Of a DNA stretch of 64,000 bases, positions 35,236 through 45,532 are shown in pieces; the stretch's first letter is position 1; the number at the start of each line of letters is the position of its first letter. The notes below the pieces were generated by a model. That model searched no databases and had not been told where the DNA came from. It was given only the letters and a program-made list of their open reading frames with translations. The DNA is from an uncultured Cytophagales bacterium (GTDB taxonomy: Bacteria > Bacteroidota > Bacteroidia > Cytophagales > Cyclobacteriaceae). A program made the position numbers and the translations under genes. The stretch spans positions 186,001 through 250,000 of the forward strand of contig CAJXNP010000010.1 of the NCBI GenBank assembly GCA_913057175.1, given 5' to 3'.

Positions 35236-36819
35236 TTAAAACTCACTCGTAAAGTGAAACTCGATTTCGGGAAAATTATCCTGCACCATTCCCAGCCAGG
35301 CTTTGCTCTCTGCCATGAAAACCAGCTTATCATCTTTGTCCTTTGCGATGTGCCGGTATTTCGACTTTACAAATTCATCTAACTGCTTTTTGTCTTTGCT
35401 GGCGATCCAACACGCTTTGTACAGGTTCATCGCATGAAATTCGCAAGAGGCTCCATATTCATGTTTTAATCGATGTTGGATCACCTCAAATTGCAGCTGA
35501 CCTACCGTTCCGACTACTTTTCGTGAGCCCAACTCATAAGTAAACAACTGGGCCACACCTTCTTCCATCAGCTGTTTCAGACCTTTGTCTAACTGTTTGC
35601 TTTTCATCGCATCGAGGTTGACCACTTCGCGGAAAATTTCGGGTGAAAAACTTGGTATCCCCTTGAAAATACCCTTTTCTCCCTCCGTAAGTGTATCGCC
35701 AATTTTCAGGTTACCGGTATCATACAAACCAACAATATCTCCCGGAAAAGCTTCTTCAATCGTTTCCTTGGATTGGGCCATAAACGCAGTGGCGTTGGAA
35801 AAACGAAAATTCTTATTCAATCGAACGTGGTAGTAATTTTTCGCCCGTTCAAATTTTCCTGAGCACACCCTAAGAAAAGCAATTCTGTTTCGGTGTTTCG
35901 GATCAATATTGGCATGTATTTTAAAGACAAATCCAGAAAACTTATCCTCCTCAGGTAATACTTCACGCTCTTCCGTGCTTCTCTTTCTGGGTATAGGGGC
36001 TATGTGAATAAAACAATCGAGTAGCTCCTGTACACCAAAGTTATTCACTGCACTACCAAAAAATACCGGTGCTACTTCTCCCCTCAAATATGCTTCATCA
36101 TCAAATTCAGGATAAACACCTTCAATTAGTTCCACATCCTCCCTAAGTTGTTTCGCATAACTTTCTCCCACCAACCTGTCAATTTCCGGATCATTAATGT
36201 CTGCGATCTTAATGAGATCTTCTTTACTTATTTTTGATTGACTTCCTTTGAAAAGAAGTAGGGTCTTATTGAAAAGGCTGTAAACGCCCTTAAAGGTTTT
36301 ACCCATGCTGATGGGCCAGCTCAATGGCCGGACCTGTATGTTCAGCTTTTCTTCTATTTCATCCAGCAATTCGAATGGATCTCTGCCTTCGCGATCCAGC
36401 TTGTTTATAAAGGAAATAACCGGTGTGGCTCTCATCCGGCAGACTTCCATCAACTTTTCTGTCTGGATCTCCACACCCTTCACACAATCGATTACCATTA
36501 CCACACTATCAACAGCTGTAAGAGTGCGGTAGGTATCTTCTGCAAAATCCTGGTGTCCGGGAGTATCGAGAAGGTTGATTTTCAATCCATTATATTCAAA
36601 GCCCATGACGGAAGTAGCAACCGAAATACCTCTTTGCTTCTCGATTTCCATAAAATCAGAGGTTGTCGACTGCTTGATCTTATTGCTTTTCACTGCTCCT
36701 GCAGTTTGAATGGCTCCTCCGAACAAGAGCAATTTTTCGGTCAATGTCGTTTTTCCTGCATCCGGGTGACTGATAATTCCAAACGTTCGTCTCTTCGCTA
36801 TTTCCTCTTTTAAACTCAT
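35236..36819 (-). CDS. prfC: Peptide chain release factor 3
   Basis: 527 aa from [20 protein letters not shown]; the extra 26 codons upstream are not supported by homologues. A translational GTPase with G1 [17 protein letters not shown]3 [14 protein letters not shown] and G4 [12 protein letters not shown], plus the RF3-specific domain III. It removes RF1/RF2 from the ribosome after termination. Length equals the E. coli protein. It ends nine bases before the rluA-family gene begins, so the two may be co-transcribed. Confidence 0.96.
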   Translation of the reverse strand: MSLKEEIAKRRTFGIISHPDAGKTTLTEKLLLFGGAIQTAGAVKSNKIKQSTTSDFMEIEKQRGISVATSVMGFEYNGLKINLLDTPGHQDFAEDTYRTLTAVDSVVMVIDCVKGVEIQTEKLMEVCRMRATPVISFINKLDREGRDPFELLDEIEEKLNIQVRPLSWPISMGKTFKGVYSLFNKTLLLFKGSQSKISKEDLIKIADINDPEIDRLVGESYAKQLREDVELIEGVYPEFDDEAYLRGEVAPVFFGSAVNNFGVQELLDCFIHIAPIPRKRSTEEREVLPEEDKFSGFVFKIHANIDPKHRNRIAFLRVCSGKFERAKNYYHVRLNKNFRFSNATAFMAQSKETIEEAFPGDIVGLYDTGNLKIGDTLTEGEKGIFKGIPSFSPEIFREVVNLDAMKSKQLDKGLKQLMEEGVAQLFTYELGSRKVVGTVGQLQFEVIQHRLKHEYGASCEFHAMNLYKACWIASKDKKQLDEFVKSKYRHIAKDKDDKLVFMAESKAWLGMVQDNFPEIEFHFTSEF

Positions 36820-36963
36820 ATTATTTGCTGAATAAAAAATTCCTGCAAAGGTAGATAAATCAATATTCAGGATGAAATCCTGTGAAAAATTTACCATTCA
36901 TATAGTGTTTATTGCAAAAAGAAGAGCTTTGTACTTATATTCAAAGCTTTAACAAATTTGAAT

Positions 36964-38457
36964 ATGAGGAGAATAATTGCATTGGTATTGTTGGTCAGCT
37001 TGATTTATCTGCCATCAATGGGTCAAAAAATTGACAAAATCATTAAAAAGGAGGAGGCAGAAAGACACCTAAAATACCTTTCTTCGGATGAAATGATGGG
37101 AAGGGATACCGGTTCCCCTGAATTAAAGAAAGCAGGAGAGTACATAGTAGACAACTTTAAAGATTTTGGAGTAGAAACCGTACCGGATCATGATGGTTTT
37201 TATCAAAAAGTCCCTTTGATCCAAACAAAAGTGCCATCAAAGGCTGAGCTTCAACTATTGGATTCAACATTGGTTCATGGCATTAATGCATTGGTCCTGC
37301 AAGGTATGGACACGTCTGCAACAGTTCCTGCTGTATTTGCGGGATACGGAATGGAGGATGATCTGAAGGATCTAGATTTTAAAGGGAAAATTGTTGTCGC
37401 GAAATTTGGTTTTAAAGACATGACCAATGTCCGGCAAGGGTTTGGCACTTCGAAAGAGAAAAGAAGCTTCGTTCACAAAAATGGTGGATTAGGCGTGATC
37501 GAGTTGTACAGTTCCCGGCAGATAAACTGGTCTTTGTTGTTGCTATACCTGAACAGACCCTCGATGATATTGAACAAAGAAGGTACAGATGATCTATCTG
37601 TACCTTTCAGAATCTTAATAAATGATCCCGATAACAAATATCTGACTCGCCTGGAAGAAGAAGGCATTGATGAAGTGACCATCGATGCGAAAGGGCTTAC
37701 ACCAAATTTTATTGATGACAGAAATATTGTTGGATACATCGAAGGCAAGGACAAAACACTGAAAGATGAATTTGTTATCCTAAGTGCACATTATGACCAT
37801 GTGGGACATACAGCGGCTGGCGTTGATGAAAACGGAGAGCCTATTGATTCCATCTTCAATGGGGCAAGAGACAATGCGTTGGGAACGACAGGATTAATTT
37901 TAGCCGCAAAATACTTTGGAAAAGAGAGGCCAAAAAGATCAATCCTTTTTATCGGTTTTACTGCCGAAGAAAAAGGATTGCTTGGTAGCGAATATTACGC
38001 TGAAAATCCATGGGTGCCTTTGGATCAATGTATTTTCAACGTTAACATTGATTGTGCGGGATACAATGATACAACCCTGCTTACCATTTTTGGCCTGACA
38101 AGAAATTCCGCGGAAGAAATTTTCCGGAATGCGAGCTCATCTTATGGTCTACAGGTGATCGATGATCCAATACCAGATCAAAACATCTTTGAACGGTCTG
38201 ACCATTTCAATTTTGCCAAACATGGGGTGCCGGCCGTTCTATACGGTCCGGGGGTGACTGCTTTTGATGAAGAAATTCAGAAATACTATCACCAGGTGAC
38301 CGATCATGCAGAATCTTTAAACTTTAATTATCTGATAAAAGTTTATAAAGCCTATATAAAAGCATCTGAAGACATTGCGAATATGGAAAATAAACCATTC
38401 TGGGCGGAAGGAGACAAATTTGAAAGTGCAGGAAAGGAATTATATAAGATGGAGTAA
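36964..38457 (+). CDS. M28-family aminopeptidase, exported
   Basis: 497 aa. Signal peptide (MRRIIALVLLVSLIYLPSMG), a PA-like insert domain (PAVFAGYGMEDDLKDLDFKG) and an M28 zinc peptidase core. Metal ligands are visible: His in ILSAHYDHVGH, Asp in NGARDNALG, Glu-Glu in FTAEEKGLLGS, Asp in NVNIDCAGYN and a late His in YHQVTDH. The GARDN replaces the usual GADDN. It would act in the periplasm or outside the cell on peptides. The ATG at 36964 is preferred over a TTG two codons upstream. A terminator follows at once. Confidence 0.9.
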   Translation: MRRIIALVLLVSLIYLPSMGQKIDKIIKKEEAERHLKYLSSDEMMGRDTGSPELKKAGEYIVDNFKDFGVETVPDHDGFYQKVPLIQTKVPSKAELQLLDSTLVHGINALVLQGMDTSATVPAVFAGYGMEDDLKDLDFKGKIVVAKFGFKDMTNVRQGFGTSKEKRSFVHKNGGLGVIELYSSRQINWSLLLLYLNRPSMILNKEGTDDLSVPFRILINDPDNKYLTRLEEEGIDEVTIDAKGLTPNFIDDRNIVGYIEGKDKTLKDEFVILSAHYDHVGHTAAGVDENGEPIDSIFNGARDNALGTTGLILAAKYFGKERPKRSILFIGFTAEEKGLLGSEYYAENPWVPLDQCIFNVNIDCAGYNDTTLLTIFGLTRNSAEEIFRNASSSYGLQVIDDPIPDQNIFERSDHFNFAKHGVPAVLYGPGVTAFDEEIQKYYHQVTDHAESLNFNYLIKVYKAYIKASEDIANMENKPFWAEGDKFESAGKELYKME

Positions 38458-38464
38458 CAAGAAA

Positions 38465-38484
38465 GGGGGCGAGAGATCGCCCCC
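38465..38484. terminator. GC-rich hairpin between convergent genes
   Basis: GGGGGCGA-GAGA-TCGCCCCC, 8-bp perfect GC-rich arms with a GAGA tetraloop, seven bases after the M28 stop. It probably ends transcription of the M28 gene; the caspase gene converges from the right. Confidence 0.75.
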
Positions 38485-38606
38485 TGAATACATACATCAA
38501 CAACTCTAAACCTAACCCTAATTTACTGTCGTTGTATTTTTTGTTACTACTTAATTCAACGATTTACCTATTTAACAGTTCTATATCCTAACCGTTATGT
38601 GCCAAA

Positions 38607-40862
38607 TTAGAATTTAGCCGACAATTCATCAAAAAAAGTAAAATTCCTCCAACTATTTTCAAATAAAGGGCTGACATTGACGGTCGGTTCCTGTTCTGTA
38701 TCATTGATGAGAACTGACTTCTGTCGCACATTTGTATTGATGTAATTGGCCAACTCTCCATAGCTAACCCTACCTTCACTTTGCTGCAATCCCTTTAACA
38801 GAAAATAGGTGAAAATACCATGCGATTTCTCATGATAAGCATGTGCTGTCTGGTCGCCGATACTAGCTGAAAATACCACCAGATTGCCCAAAACAAATGG
38901 GGATTTTGGTCGGATCCTTACGCCTCTGGTTGCCAATAAATTTTCCTTTCTCGACCCTCCACTAAAACATGCATCAATAAACATCGTTACCCGATTAGCA
39001 TTATTTTCACTCAATTTTTGATAAACGTCTTCCAGTTTGATAGCAAATTCCAGGTTGGAGGCATTGACATCTACCGGTATCAGGTAAGGCTCTTTTGTTT
39101 CACTATGTGGCAAACCATGTCCGGCATAGTAAAAGATCAGGTTGACTTCTCCATCAAAAGCCCGGGTAATGGCATTCAATTTTGCAATTGCCTGCTTTGT
39201 CTGACCAGAGGTAGCATTTATTAACTGTATAATGTTTGGCTGAGGCACACCAAGCGTTTTCTTCAGGTATTCTGTGAAGATCCTGGCATCTACCTCTGCA
39301 TAATCTACGTTGCTTTCTGACTTGAGATTTACCTGGTATGAACTGTAATCTTCATTCCCTATCACCAGGGCAAATGTATTTGGATTGGCGTATTTATAAA
39401 CCGGAATGTCCATATCGACATCCGATTCGCCAATGATCACGATATCCTCTTGGTAAGCCGGCTCTTTAACCAGGATTTTTTCAGCAATGGGAATGGACAG
39501 GTTCATTTCCTGATCGCGAATGTCAATCAGTTTCGGATTCCTAATTTGCCTGTCATCCCTGATGTTGTAATGGAGCGTTTTTCCCCTGAACCTTGCTTCG
39601 AGAGTTTTGATAACAAACTCATCTCCACTCAAATAGTAGTCCGGATTGTGAAAGGTAATTTCAGCCTGATTGGCTTTAAACTCTTTGGCCATACTAATTG
39701 GAACAGGCAAGCAAATTTTCCTGGCTCCGGGAATATACACATTGAATTTTTCATAATCCGCATCATACAAGCCAATAAATGCATTTTCCAGGTCCACATA
39801 TTCTGCTCCAAGCTGGAGAACTGCCTGATGAGTCAAACCACTGATCTGATTTTCGCGGTTTTCTTCCTGCATTCTGCTGACATAATTCTCCGTTTTTTCA
39901 AACTCCCCCTTCACCTGCCATTTAGCAAATCCCAGGCGTACGTATTCTTCTACTTTTTCATCCAAAGAAATAGCCAACATGTTTCTTCCCAGTCCCTTGT
40001 ATGTTGGGTTAACTACCCAATTACCAAACTCATCAACCATGCCATACCGGTAGGCTGATTTTACAATAGCACTATTATTTGAGAACGGATAGGCCATATC
40101 GTATTTCGGCGAAATGACATAATTTCCGGTCTTATCAATATACCCCCAAATGCCCCCTTCCTTAACAGCGGCTTTTCCTTCCCTGAAATGGCTGGCATCT
40201 TCATATTTCGGATGAATCACAACATTTCCTTTGGTATCGATGAAACCATATTTCCCATTTTGACGGACAAGCGCCATTCCTTCAGAAAATGAACATGCTT
40301 CATCAAAATCATGGACAATCAACCAATTGCCATGTGTATCCATATAACCCTTATGGCCTTTCAGAGAGATGCTTGCCATCCCCTCGGAATACGGAAGGGC
40401 TTCTTCAAACGCTTGATTGATCAGTTGATTACCTGCTTTATCAATAAAGACAAATCCATCACGGGTTTTGATCAATGCACGTTCATCAGAAAATGAACTA
40501 ACCACATAAAATTTAGGAATGAAATGCCAATTGCCATTATGATCAATAAACCCCCACTTTCCATCTTCTACAGCACAAGCCAAACCCTCTGAAAACGGTT
40601 TTGCCTTGTCAAATTTCGGATTGATGACCCACCCCCCATTTGAGTTGATGTAGCCCCATTTACCGTATTTTTTTACAGCTGCAGTACCTTCTGTAAAGTG
40701 ATAGGCATCTTCAAACTGGGGATCAATGACCCATTTTCCTTCTTTATTCACAAAGCCCCACTGATATTCTGTTTTTGCAGGCAGCAAGTATTCATCCGTG
40801 CTCTTTTCCTGAATAAATGAAAGGCATACTATAACGGGTAAAAGGTATAATAACCTTTTCAT
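38607..40862 (-). CDS. Exported WG-repeat protein with C-terminal caspase (C14) domain
   Basis: 751 aa. A short signal peptide (MKRLLYLLPVIVCLSFI) is followed by about seven WG repeats (residues about 30-300), for example GKWGYINSNGGWVINPKFDK and GKYGFIDTKGNVVIHPKYED. A linker with an Ig-like segment (about 300-490) leads to a caspase-like peptidase (about 495-740). The latter starts FALVIGNEDY and has the catalytic His582 in YYAGHG and Cys632 in FIDACFSGG. The dyad is intact. WG repeats are binding modules; caspase-type proteases cut after Arg/Lys or Asp. It is last in an operon with a DUF4384-like and an LPP20-like protein. Target and trigger are unknown. Confidence 0.9.
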   Translation of the reverse strand: MKRLLYLLPVIVCLSFIQEKSTDEYLLPAKTEYQWGFVNKEGKWVIDPQFEDAYHFTEGTAAVKKYGKWGYINSNGGWVINPKFDKAKPFSEGLACAVEDGKWGFIDHNGNWHFIPKFYVVSSFSDERALIKTRDGFVFIDKAGNQLINQAFEEALPYSEGMASISLKGHKGYMDTHGNWLIVHDFDEACSFSEGMALVRQNGKYGFIDTKGNVVIHPKYEDASHFREGKAAVKEGGIWGYIDKTGNYVISPKYDMAYPFSNNSAIVKSAYRYGMVDEFGNWVVNPTYKGLGRNMLAISLDEKVEEYVRLGFAKWQVKGEFEKTENYVSRMQEENRENQISGLTHQAVLQLGAEYVDLENAFIGLYDADYEKFNVYIPGARKICLPVPISMAKEFKANQAEITFHNPDYYLSGDEFVIKTLEARFRGKTLHYNIRDDRQIRNPKLIDIRDQEMNLSIPIAEKILVKEPAYQEDIVIIGESDVDMDIPVYKYANPNTFALVIGNEDYSSYQVNLKSESNVDYAEVDARIFTEYLKKTLGVPQPNIIQLINATSGQTKQAIAKLNAITRAFDGEVNLIFYYAGHGLPHSETKEPYLIPVDVNASNLEFAIKLEDVYQKLSENNANRVTMFIDACFSGGSRKENLLATRGVRIRPKSPFVLGNLVVFSASIGDQTAHAYHEKSHGIFTYFLLKGLQQSEGRVSYGELANYINTNVRQKSVLINDTEQEPTVNVSPLFENSWRNFTFFDELSAKF

Positions 40863-40886
40863 AGTTGGTTTATGTTTATTAATTCC

Positions 40887-41807
40887 CTAATTAATTATCT
40901 TCAATCGCAGCTTTTTATAGTAAAAATTTTGATTTCTTATTCTATTTTCTACTAACCACGATTCAAATTCCGAGATCTTTAAAGACCTGGGAACGATATA
41001 ATCATTCACGCTACTTGCGTAGGAATGATCAAGGGTGGGTTTAACAAATTCTTTGGTCGAAAAAACGATGTACAAATACACATACTCCTCATCGTCCTCC
41101 GTTGTCATGATCAACTCATCAGCATTCAGATGAGAAAAATTTTCTAACCGGTTATGATGTGGATCTGTGCTGAAAAATAGATATTCTACATCTGCCGATA
41201 CCGGGACATGCTGACTGTAATTACCAGACATATTCTGATATGGCAACAAGCGGAATGTCTGCTCGTCTTCCGTAGAATAGACATTTAAGTACCCCTTTAC
41301 AGGCGACTGGAAAAATAAATACATGGGTTCACCACTAATAAAATCCGTGGTCCGGCAGACTTTTTCCGGACAATTGGTTGTGGTCCACTCAAAAAGTATT
41401 TCCGGTTGAGTGATTTCCCTGATTATGCCTGTAAGTTCGCAAGACATCCAAAGTTCATAATCTTTCTTTCCTTTTCCTTTGATCTTCACGTACTCCTCCG
41501 CAAAATGCTCCCTGGTTGTTTCGATCCATTCACCTTTCAAATACCGGTCTCCCACAATGTTAAATGTCGTCCCACCCTCATTAATTTCGACCCGTGACTC
41601 TTGTTCAATGATTGACCCGAATTGATTTTCAATTGCATCGATTTTGGCAAGCCTCCTCAACTCTTCCTGCAAATCCTCTTTGCTCATGTTATCCTCCAGC
41701 ACCATCTGGGCTGATCCCCTCGCTTTAATAAGGTCCTGGCAAAAAGAGAAGGCAGGCAGGAATGCCAATAAAAAAATAAATGACACAATTAATATATTAC
41801 GAGCCAT
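40887..41807 (-). CDS. Exported protein with DUF4384-like domain
   Basis: 306 aa. Signal peptide (MARNILIVSFIFLLAFLPAF), a region of LPP20/FlgT-like helical character (about 25-130), and then a DUF4384-like domain beginning around GEPMYLFFQSPVKGYLNVYS and FRLLPYQN. DUF4384 domains are frequently encoded with or fused to caspase-like proteases in bacteria; here the caspase gene is 24 bases downstream. Function is unknown. The arrangement suggests that the domain presents a substrate, adaptor or sensor to the protease. Confidence 0.65.
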   Translation of the reverse strand: MARNILIVSFIFLLAFLPAFSFCQDLIKARGSAQMVLEDNMSKEDLQEELRRLAKIDAIENQFGSIIEQESRVEINEGGTTFNIVGDRYLKGEWIETTREHFAEEYVKIKGKGKKDYELWMSCELTGIIREITQPEILFEWTTTNCPEKVCRTTDFISGEPMYLFFQSPVKGYLNVYSTEDEQTFRLLPYQNMSGNYSQHVPVSADVEYLFFSTDPHHNRLENFSHLNADELIMTTEDDEEYVYLYIVFSTKEFVKPTLDHSYASSVNDYIVPRSLKISEFESWLVENRIRNQNFYYKKLRLKIIN

Positions 41808-41817
41808 GATATGAATA

Positions 41818-42474
41818 TCAGAAATCCATTAATCGATCAAGCTTTTCATGAAGGATCTCCGTTTCCTCTTCAAGCTTTTTCCTGATGGCCTTTTTAGCGG
41901 TTTCCATCGCAAGTTCATTGTTGTACCCAACCCTGATCGAAGACTCGACATTTTTATCAATCTTTTTGTAGATCTCAAACATGACGATCACGCGACCAAT
42001 TTCCTGGGCAATGATATTTTTTGATGCTGCGACAGTTTTGGTAACGGAAGCTGCTTCCTCTGCATTCAGCTGGTTGTTGGCAATAGAGTTTTCGATTAAT
42101 GCTGCAACGTTGGTTTGAACCAATCCCGCTAATTCAAGCTTTGCTAATTCGGTTGATTGAATTTTGGCTGCTGATTGCGTTTCGGCAACTGAATTTCCTG
42201 TAGCAACGATGTAAAGCGGGTATCCATTCTCATCCAATAAGTACTGCAATTCCCAGGCTTTTTCAATTTGTTTGTCCATGGGCAATGCGCCCGGCGCTGT
42301 ATACCATCCTTTTTTACGGTATTTTTTGGCTTCCTTTCTGGCCTTTTTATAGGCTTTTCTTTTCATCTCTTTGCTTGCAACCTTGTTGGCATCCTTGTCG
42401 GCAAAAGATTCATTTACTGGCGCAAGCAATGCCAGTAAAACAACTAGTCCTAATAGCGTTTTTAATACTTTCAT
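41818..42474 (-). CDS. Exported LPP20-like protein, first gene of caspase operon
   Basis: 218 aa. Signal peptide (MKVLKTLLGLVVLLALLAPV) without a lipobox, a Lys/Arg/Ala-rich stretch (RKAYKKARKEAKKYRKKGWY), and an alpha/beta domain with VAETQSAAKIQSTELAKLEL. This resembles the LPP20/SIMPL-like fold of envelope proteins. It is the promoter-proximal gene, with 10 bases to the DUF4384 gene. I infer a structural or scaffold role in the envelope. The family call is tentative. Confidence 0.5.
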   Translation of the reverse strand: MKVLKTLLGLVVLLALLAPVNESFADKDANKVASKEMKRKAYKKARKEAKKYRKKGWYTAPGALPMDKQIEKAWELQYLLDENGYPLYIVATGNSVAETQSAAKIQSTELAKLELAGLVQTNVAALIENSIANNQLNAEEAASVTKTVAASKNIIAQEIGRVIVMFEIYKKIDKNVESSIRVGYNNELAMETAKKAIRKKLEEETEILHEKLDRLMDF

Positions 42475-42586
42475 GGTGATAAAATTTTTGTTACAACAGA
42501 AAGATTAACAATTACCAAGCCAACAGGGCTTTGGTCGAGAAATGAATGGATGAAAAATTTGTAAGTGATTGATAATAAATTAATTA

Positions 42587-43297
42587 TCAGATAATAAAAT
42601 TTAATCGATTTAAGATCGTTTTAAGGGGTTTGCCTTCTAAATCACTAAGAATCCAGTCTGCCCCATCAAATTTTTCTTCCTGATTGTAGTAGGATTTTGT
42701 TATCAAAACTTTCATTCCCGCAGCCTTCCCGGCTTTCATTCCTATCTCGCTATCTTCAATTACAAGGCAATTCTGAGGAGCTACTTTTACTTGTTTTGCA
42801 GCAGTTAAATAAATCTCCGGATCTGGCTTTTTACGCGGAACGATATCCCCGGCAAGGATGAAGGAAATATTTTGGTGAATGTCTTCTCCTAAAATAAATT
42901 TTATCACCGCATCAACCGATTCCTTTTTGCTGGTAGAACAAATACCAAATGGAATTTTCTGTTCAATTAATTCATTCATCAGTTCAATAATCCCAGGCCT
43001 GGACTTAAGCTTTCCACTTTTGATTATTTCAAAATATATTCTTGATTTTAATTGATGAAGTTGCTCAATAAAAGCCCTGTGATTCTTTATGTCTTCGGGC
43101 CAACCAAACTTTTCAAAGTAATATTTCAGTCTTTCTTTTCCTCCTCCTATTAATAAAAGATCTTTATAAAGCTCATCATCCCAAAAAGCTTTTAATCCTT
43201 CCCTTTTAAAAGCTTCATTGAAAGCTATCTGATGAGCCTCTTTTTCATTATCAACTAACACTCCATCACAATCAAATAAAACACACTCCAGGTTCAT
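42587..43297 (-). CDS. HAD-superfamily phosphatase (beta-phosphoglucomutase-like)
   Basis: 236 aa, HAD subfamily IA. Motif I VLFDCDGVLVDNE (Asp9, Asp11), motif II GICSTSKKE, Lys in PRKKPDPEIYL and motif III LVIEDSEIGMKAGKAAGM. A helical cap (residues about 15-90) sits between motifs I and II. It would dephosphorylate or isomerise a small sugar phosphate; the substrate is not predictable. It stands alone, followed 112 bases later by the caspase operon on the same strand. Confidence 0.88.
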   Translation of the reverse strand: MNLECVLFDCDGVLVDNEKEAHQIAFNEAFKREGLKAFWDDELYKDLLLIGGGKERLKYYFEKFGWPEDIKNHRAFIEQLHQLKSRIYFEIIKSGKLKSRPGIIELMNELIEQKIPFGICSTSKKESVDAVIKFILGEDIHQNISFILAGDIVPRKKPDPEIYLTAAKQVKVAPQNCLVIEDSEIGMKAGKAAGMKVLITKSYYNQEEKFDGADWILSDLEGKPLKTILNRLNFII

Positions 43298-43516
43298 TAA
43301 TTTTTTTAGTAAAAAAGTTGACCGAAAACTCTATGATTTTTGATAACGACTAATAACAAATTATCGCTTCAATGATTTTTATAGGGAATGGTTAAAAATA
43401 TGGAATTTAAACTCTGGTTGGCAAGGAAATGATTTAATAAAACAGGGCTTAACAGTTGTTAGCCTTTAATAATTAAAATATTTCGTCTATCTTTTGACCA
43501 TTAAACCGCACTACCA

Positions 43517-45532
43517 ATGACAGGAAGAGTTTTTTTTATAGTTTTTTTACTAATCCCATTCTTTGCATTCGCCCAGCAGGAAGAAAAAACTGAATGGGCC
43601 TCAGTGGTTTTAGAGGCAACAACTGAGTTAGGTTATGATCAATATTCAGCTGAAAGAGCTCTTGGTAAACCGGATGTTCCTCCGGGTTCCGGCGACAGCC
43701 CCAATGCATGGATGCCTGGCAGGGAAGATAAAACAGAATACATTAAAGTTGGATTTGAAACTCCGTTCAGGATCAGGCAGATTGCTATTGCGGAAACATA
43801 TAATCCATCGGCCATCAAGGAAGTTTATATATACGACCGTACCGACAATGAATTTCTAATATATGAATTTACCCCTCGTCCACTGGGTATTCAGGAAAGG
43901 ATGCTGCATATTTTTTTCGACCTGACAGATTTTGAAGTAGCCGCAGTAAAAATCGTTTGTGAGGGTGAAGCAATCCCTGGATTCTACGCCATTGATGCGA
44001 TTGCAATTTCAAATTCTACCAAAGAAATCACTCAAGAGATTAACATCACTGAAAATGCCATTGTCAATACCGAGGCTGAACGACTGAGCTCCAAAGTAAA
44101 TAGTGTTTACAATGATCTGAAACCTATGATCACACCGGACGGTAAGACATTGCTTTTTAGCAGACAAAATCATCCTGGAAACATTGGCGGAAGCGAGGAT
44201 GAAGAAGATATATGGTACTCCCAATGGGATGAAGAAAGTGGAGAATGGTCAGAAGCTGTAAACATGGGAAGACCACTCAACAATAAAGGTCCCAATTACA
44301 TAAGCTCAATCACTCCGGATGGAAATACGGTAATTCTAACTCTTGGAAATGTTTACACCAAAGGTGATAAAATGAAGTCAGGGGTCTCGATGGTGACCCG
44401 GACGAGCGAAGGGTGGACGGAGCCTGTTCCTTTTCAATTTGTCAGCTATTATAACGTGAGTGAACATAGTAATTTCTTCTTAGCCAATAACAGGGAAGTG
44501 CTCATCATGTCGATCGAAGGAGATCCATCACAAGGTGATCGTGACCTGTACGTGAGTTTTCTCAGGCAGGATGGCAGGTGGTCTGAACCATTGAATCTCG
44601 GCGAGGATGTCAATACCGCCGCTGAGGAATCTGCTCCATTTTTGGCACCAGATGACCGGACACTCTATTTCTCGTCAAAGGGGTATGCCGGCTATGGAGG
44701 ATCGGATATCTTCGTGACCAAACGCCTGGACGATACATGGAAAAACTGGTCCACGCCAGAAAATTTGGGGAATGGTATTAATACAGATAATAACGATGAG
44801 TTTTTCAACATCCCTGTAACCGGAGAATATGGTTATTTCACAAGGGATGATTCTGACAATCATGATATTTTCCGTTTCAAAGTACCGGCTGAGCATCAAC
44901 CTGAACCTGTTGTTACGATCAAAGGACGGGTGCTTGATCGAAAAACCCGCGAACCGGTAAAAGCCAGGATTTTTTATGAAACGCTTCCGGATGGCGTAGA
45001 GGTTGGACAGATCTTTTCCGATCCTGTAAATGGAACTTATCAAATTATTCTTCCTTCCGGAGCACGTTATGGATTTCTGGCTGAAGCTGATGGTTATATT
45101 TCGATCAATGCAAATATTGATCTGAATGAAACGGAGGAGTATAATGAGATTAACCGTGACCTTTTCTTAGTACCGATTGAAAAAGGAGCTGTCATTACTT
45201 TGGAGAATATCTTTTTCGATTTTGATAAATATGAATTAAAGAAAGAATCATTTCCCGAACTGAAAAGGATTGCCAACATCATGGATGAAAACCCTGACCT
45301 CAGCATCATGATTTCCGGCCATACTGATAGCATTGGTACGGCGGACTACAATCAGAGGCTTTCTGAGCAACGAGCCAATTCGGTTGTTGAATACTTAAAA
45401 TCCCAGGGGGTTTCTGAAGAAAGAATGGTTGCTAAAGGATTCGGGCAAAACCAACCCATTGCCAGTAATGACGATGAAATTGGAGGAAGAGCACTAAACC
45501 GACGGGTAGAATTTGAGATACTGGAGGACTAA
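43517..45532 (+). CDS. OmpA-family outer-membrane protein with discoidin-like and PD40 domains
   Basis: 671 aa. Signal peptide (MTGRVFFIVFLLIPFFAFAQ). Residues about 25-155 form a jelly-roll or discoidin-like domain, unusual at this position. About six PD40-type propeller repeats (roughly 190-450) include MITPDGKTLLFSRQNHPGN and FLAPDDRTLYFSSKGYAGYG. A carboxypeptidase-regulatory-like domain (about 455-545) and an OmpA peptidoglycan-binding domain (about 555-670; ISGHTDSIGTADYNQRLSEQ) follow. It should sit in the outer membrane facing the periplasm and hold on to peptidoglycan. It converges with the DUF58 gene, with stops overlapping by four bases (CTAA). Confidence 0.87.
   Translation: MTGRVFFIVFLLIPFFAFAQQEEKTEWASVVLEATTELGYDQYSAERALGKPDVPPGSGDSPNAWMPGREDKTEYIKVGFETPFRIRQIAIAETYNPSAIKEVYIYDRTDNEFLIYEFTPRPLGIQERMLHIFFDLTDFEVAAVKIVCEGEAIPGFYAIDAIAISNSTKEITQEINITENAIVNTEAERLSSKVNSVYNDLKPMITPDGKTLLFSRQNHPGNIGGSEDEEDIWYSQWDEESGEWSEAVNMGRPLNNKGPNYISSITPDGNTVILTLGNVYTKGDKMKSGVSMVTRTSEGWTEPVPFQFVSYYNVSEHSNFFLANNREVLIMSIEGDPSQGDRDLYVSFLRQDGRWSEPLNLGEDVNTAAEESAPFLAPDDRTLYFSSKGYAGYGGSDIFVTKRLDDTWKNWSTPENLGNGINTDNNDEFFNIPVTGEYGYFTRDDSDNHDIFRFKVPAEHQPEPVVTIKGRVLDRKTREPVKARIFYETLPDGVEVGQIFSDPVNGTYQIILPSGARYGFLAEADGYISINANIDLNETEEYNEINRDLFLVPIEKGAVITLENIFFDFDKYELKKESFPELKRIANIMDENPDLSIMISGHTDSIGTADYNQRLSEQRANSVVEYLKSQGVSEERMVAKGFGQNQPIASNDDEIGGRALNRRVEFEILED

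Noticed and set aside
38500-38524. CCTAACCCTAA, which looks telomere-like
   Set aside because: A single short occurrence in a bacterial intergenic gap; no tandem repetition.
39450-40058. 202-codon plus-strand frame opposite the caspase gene
   Set aside because: It is a shadow of the WG-caspase reading frame; no domain or signal peptide.
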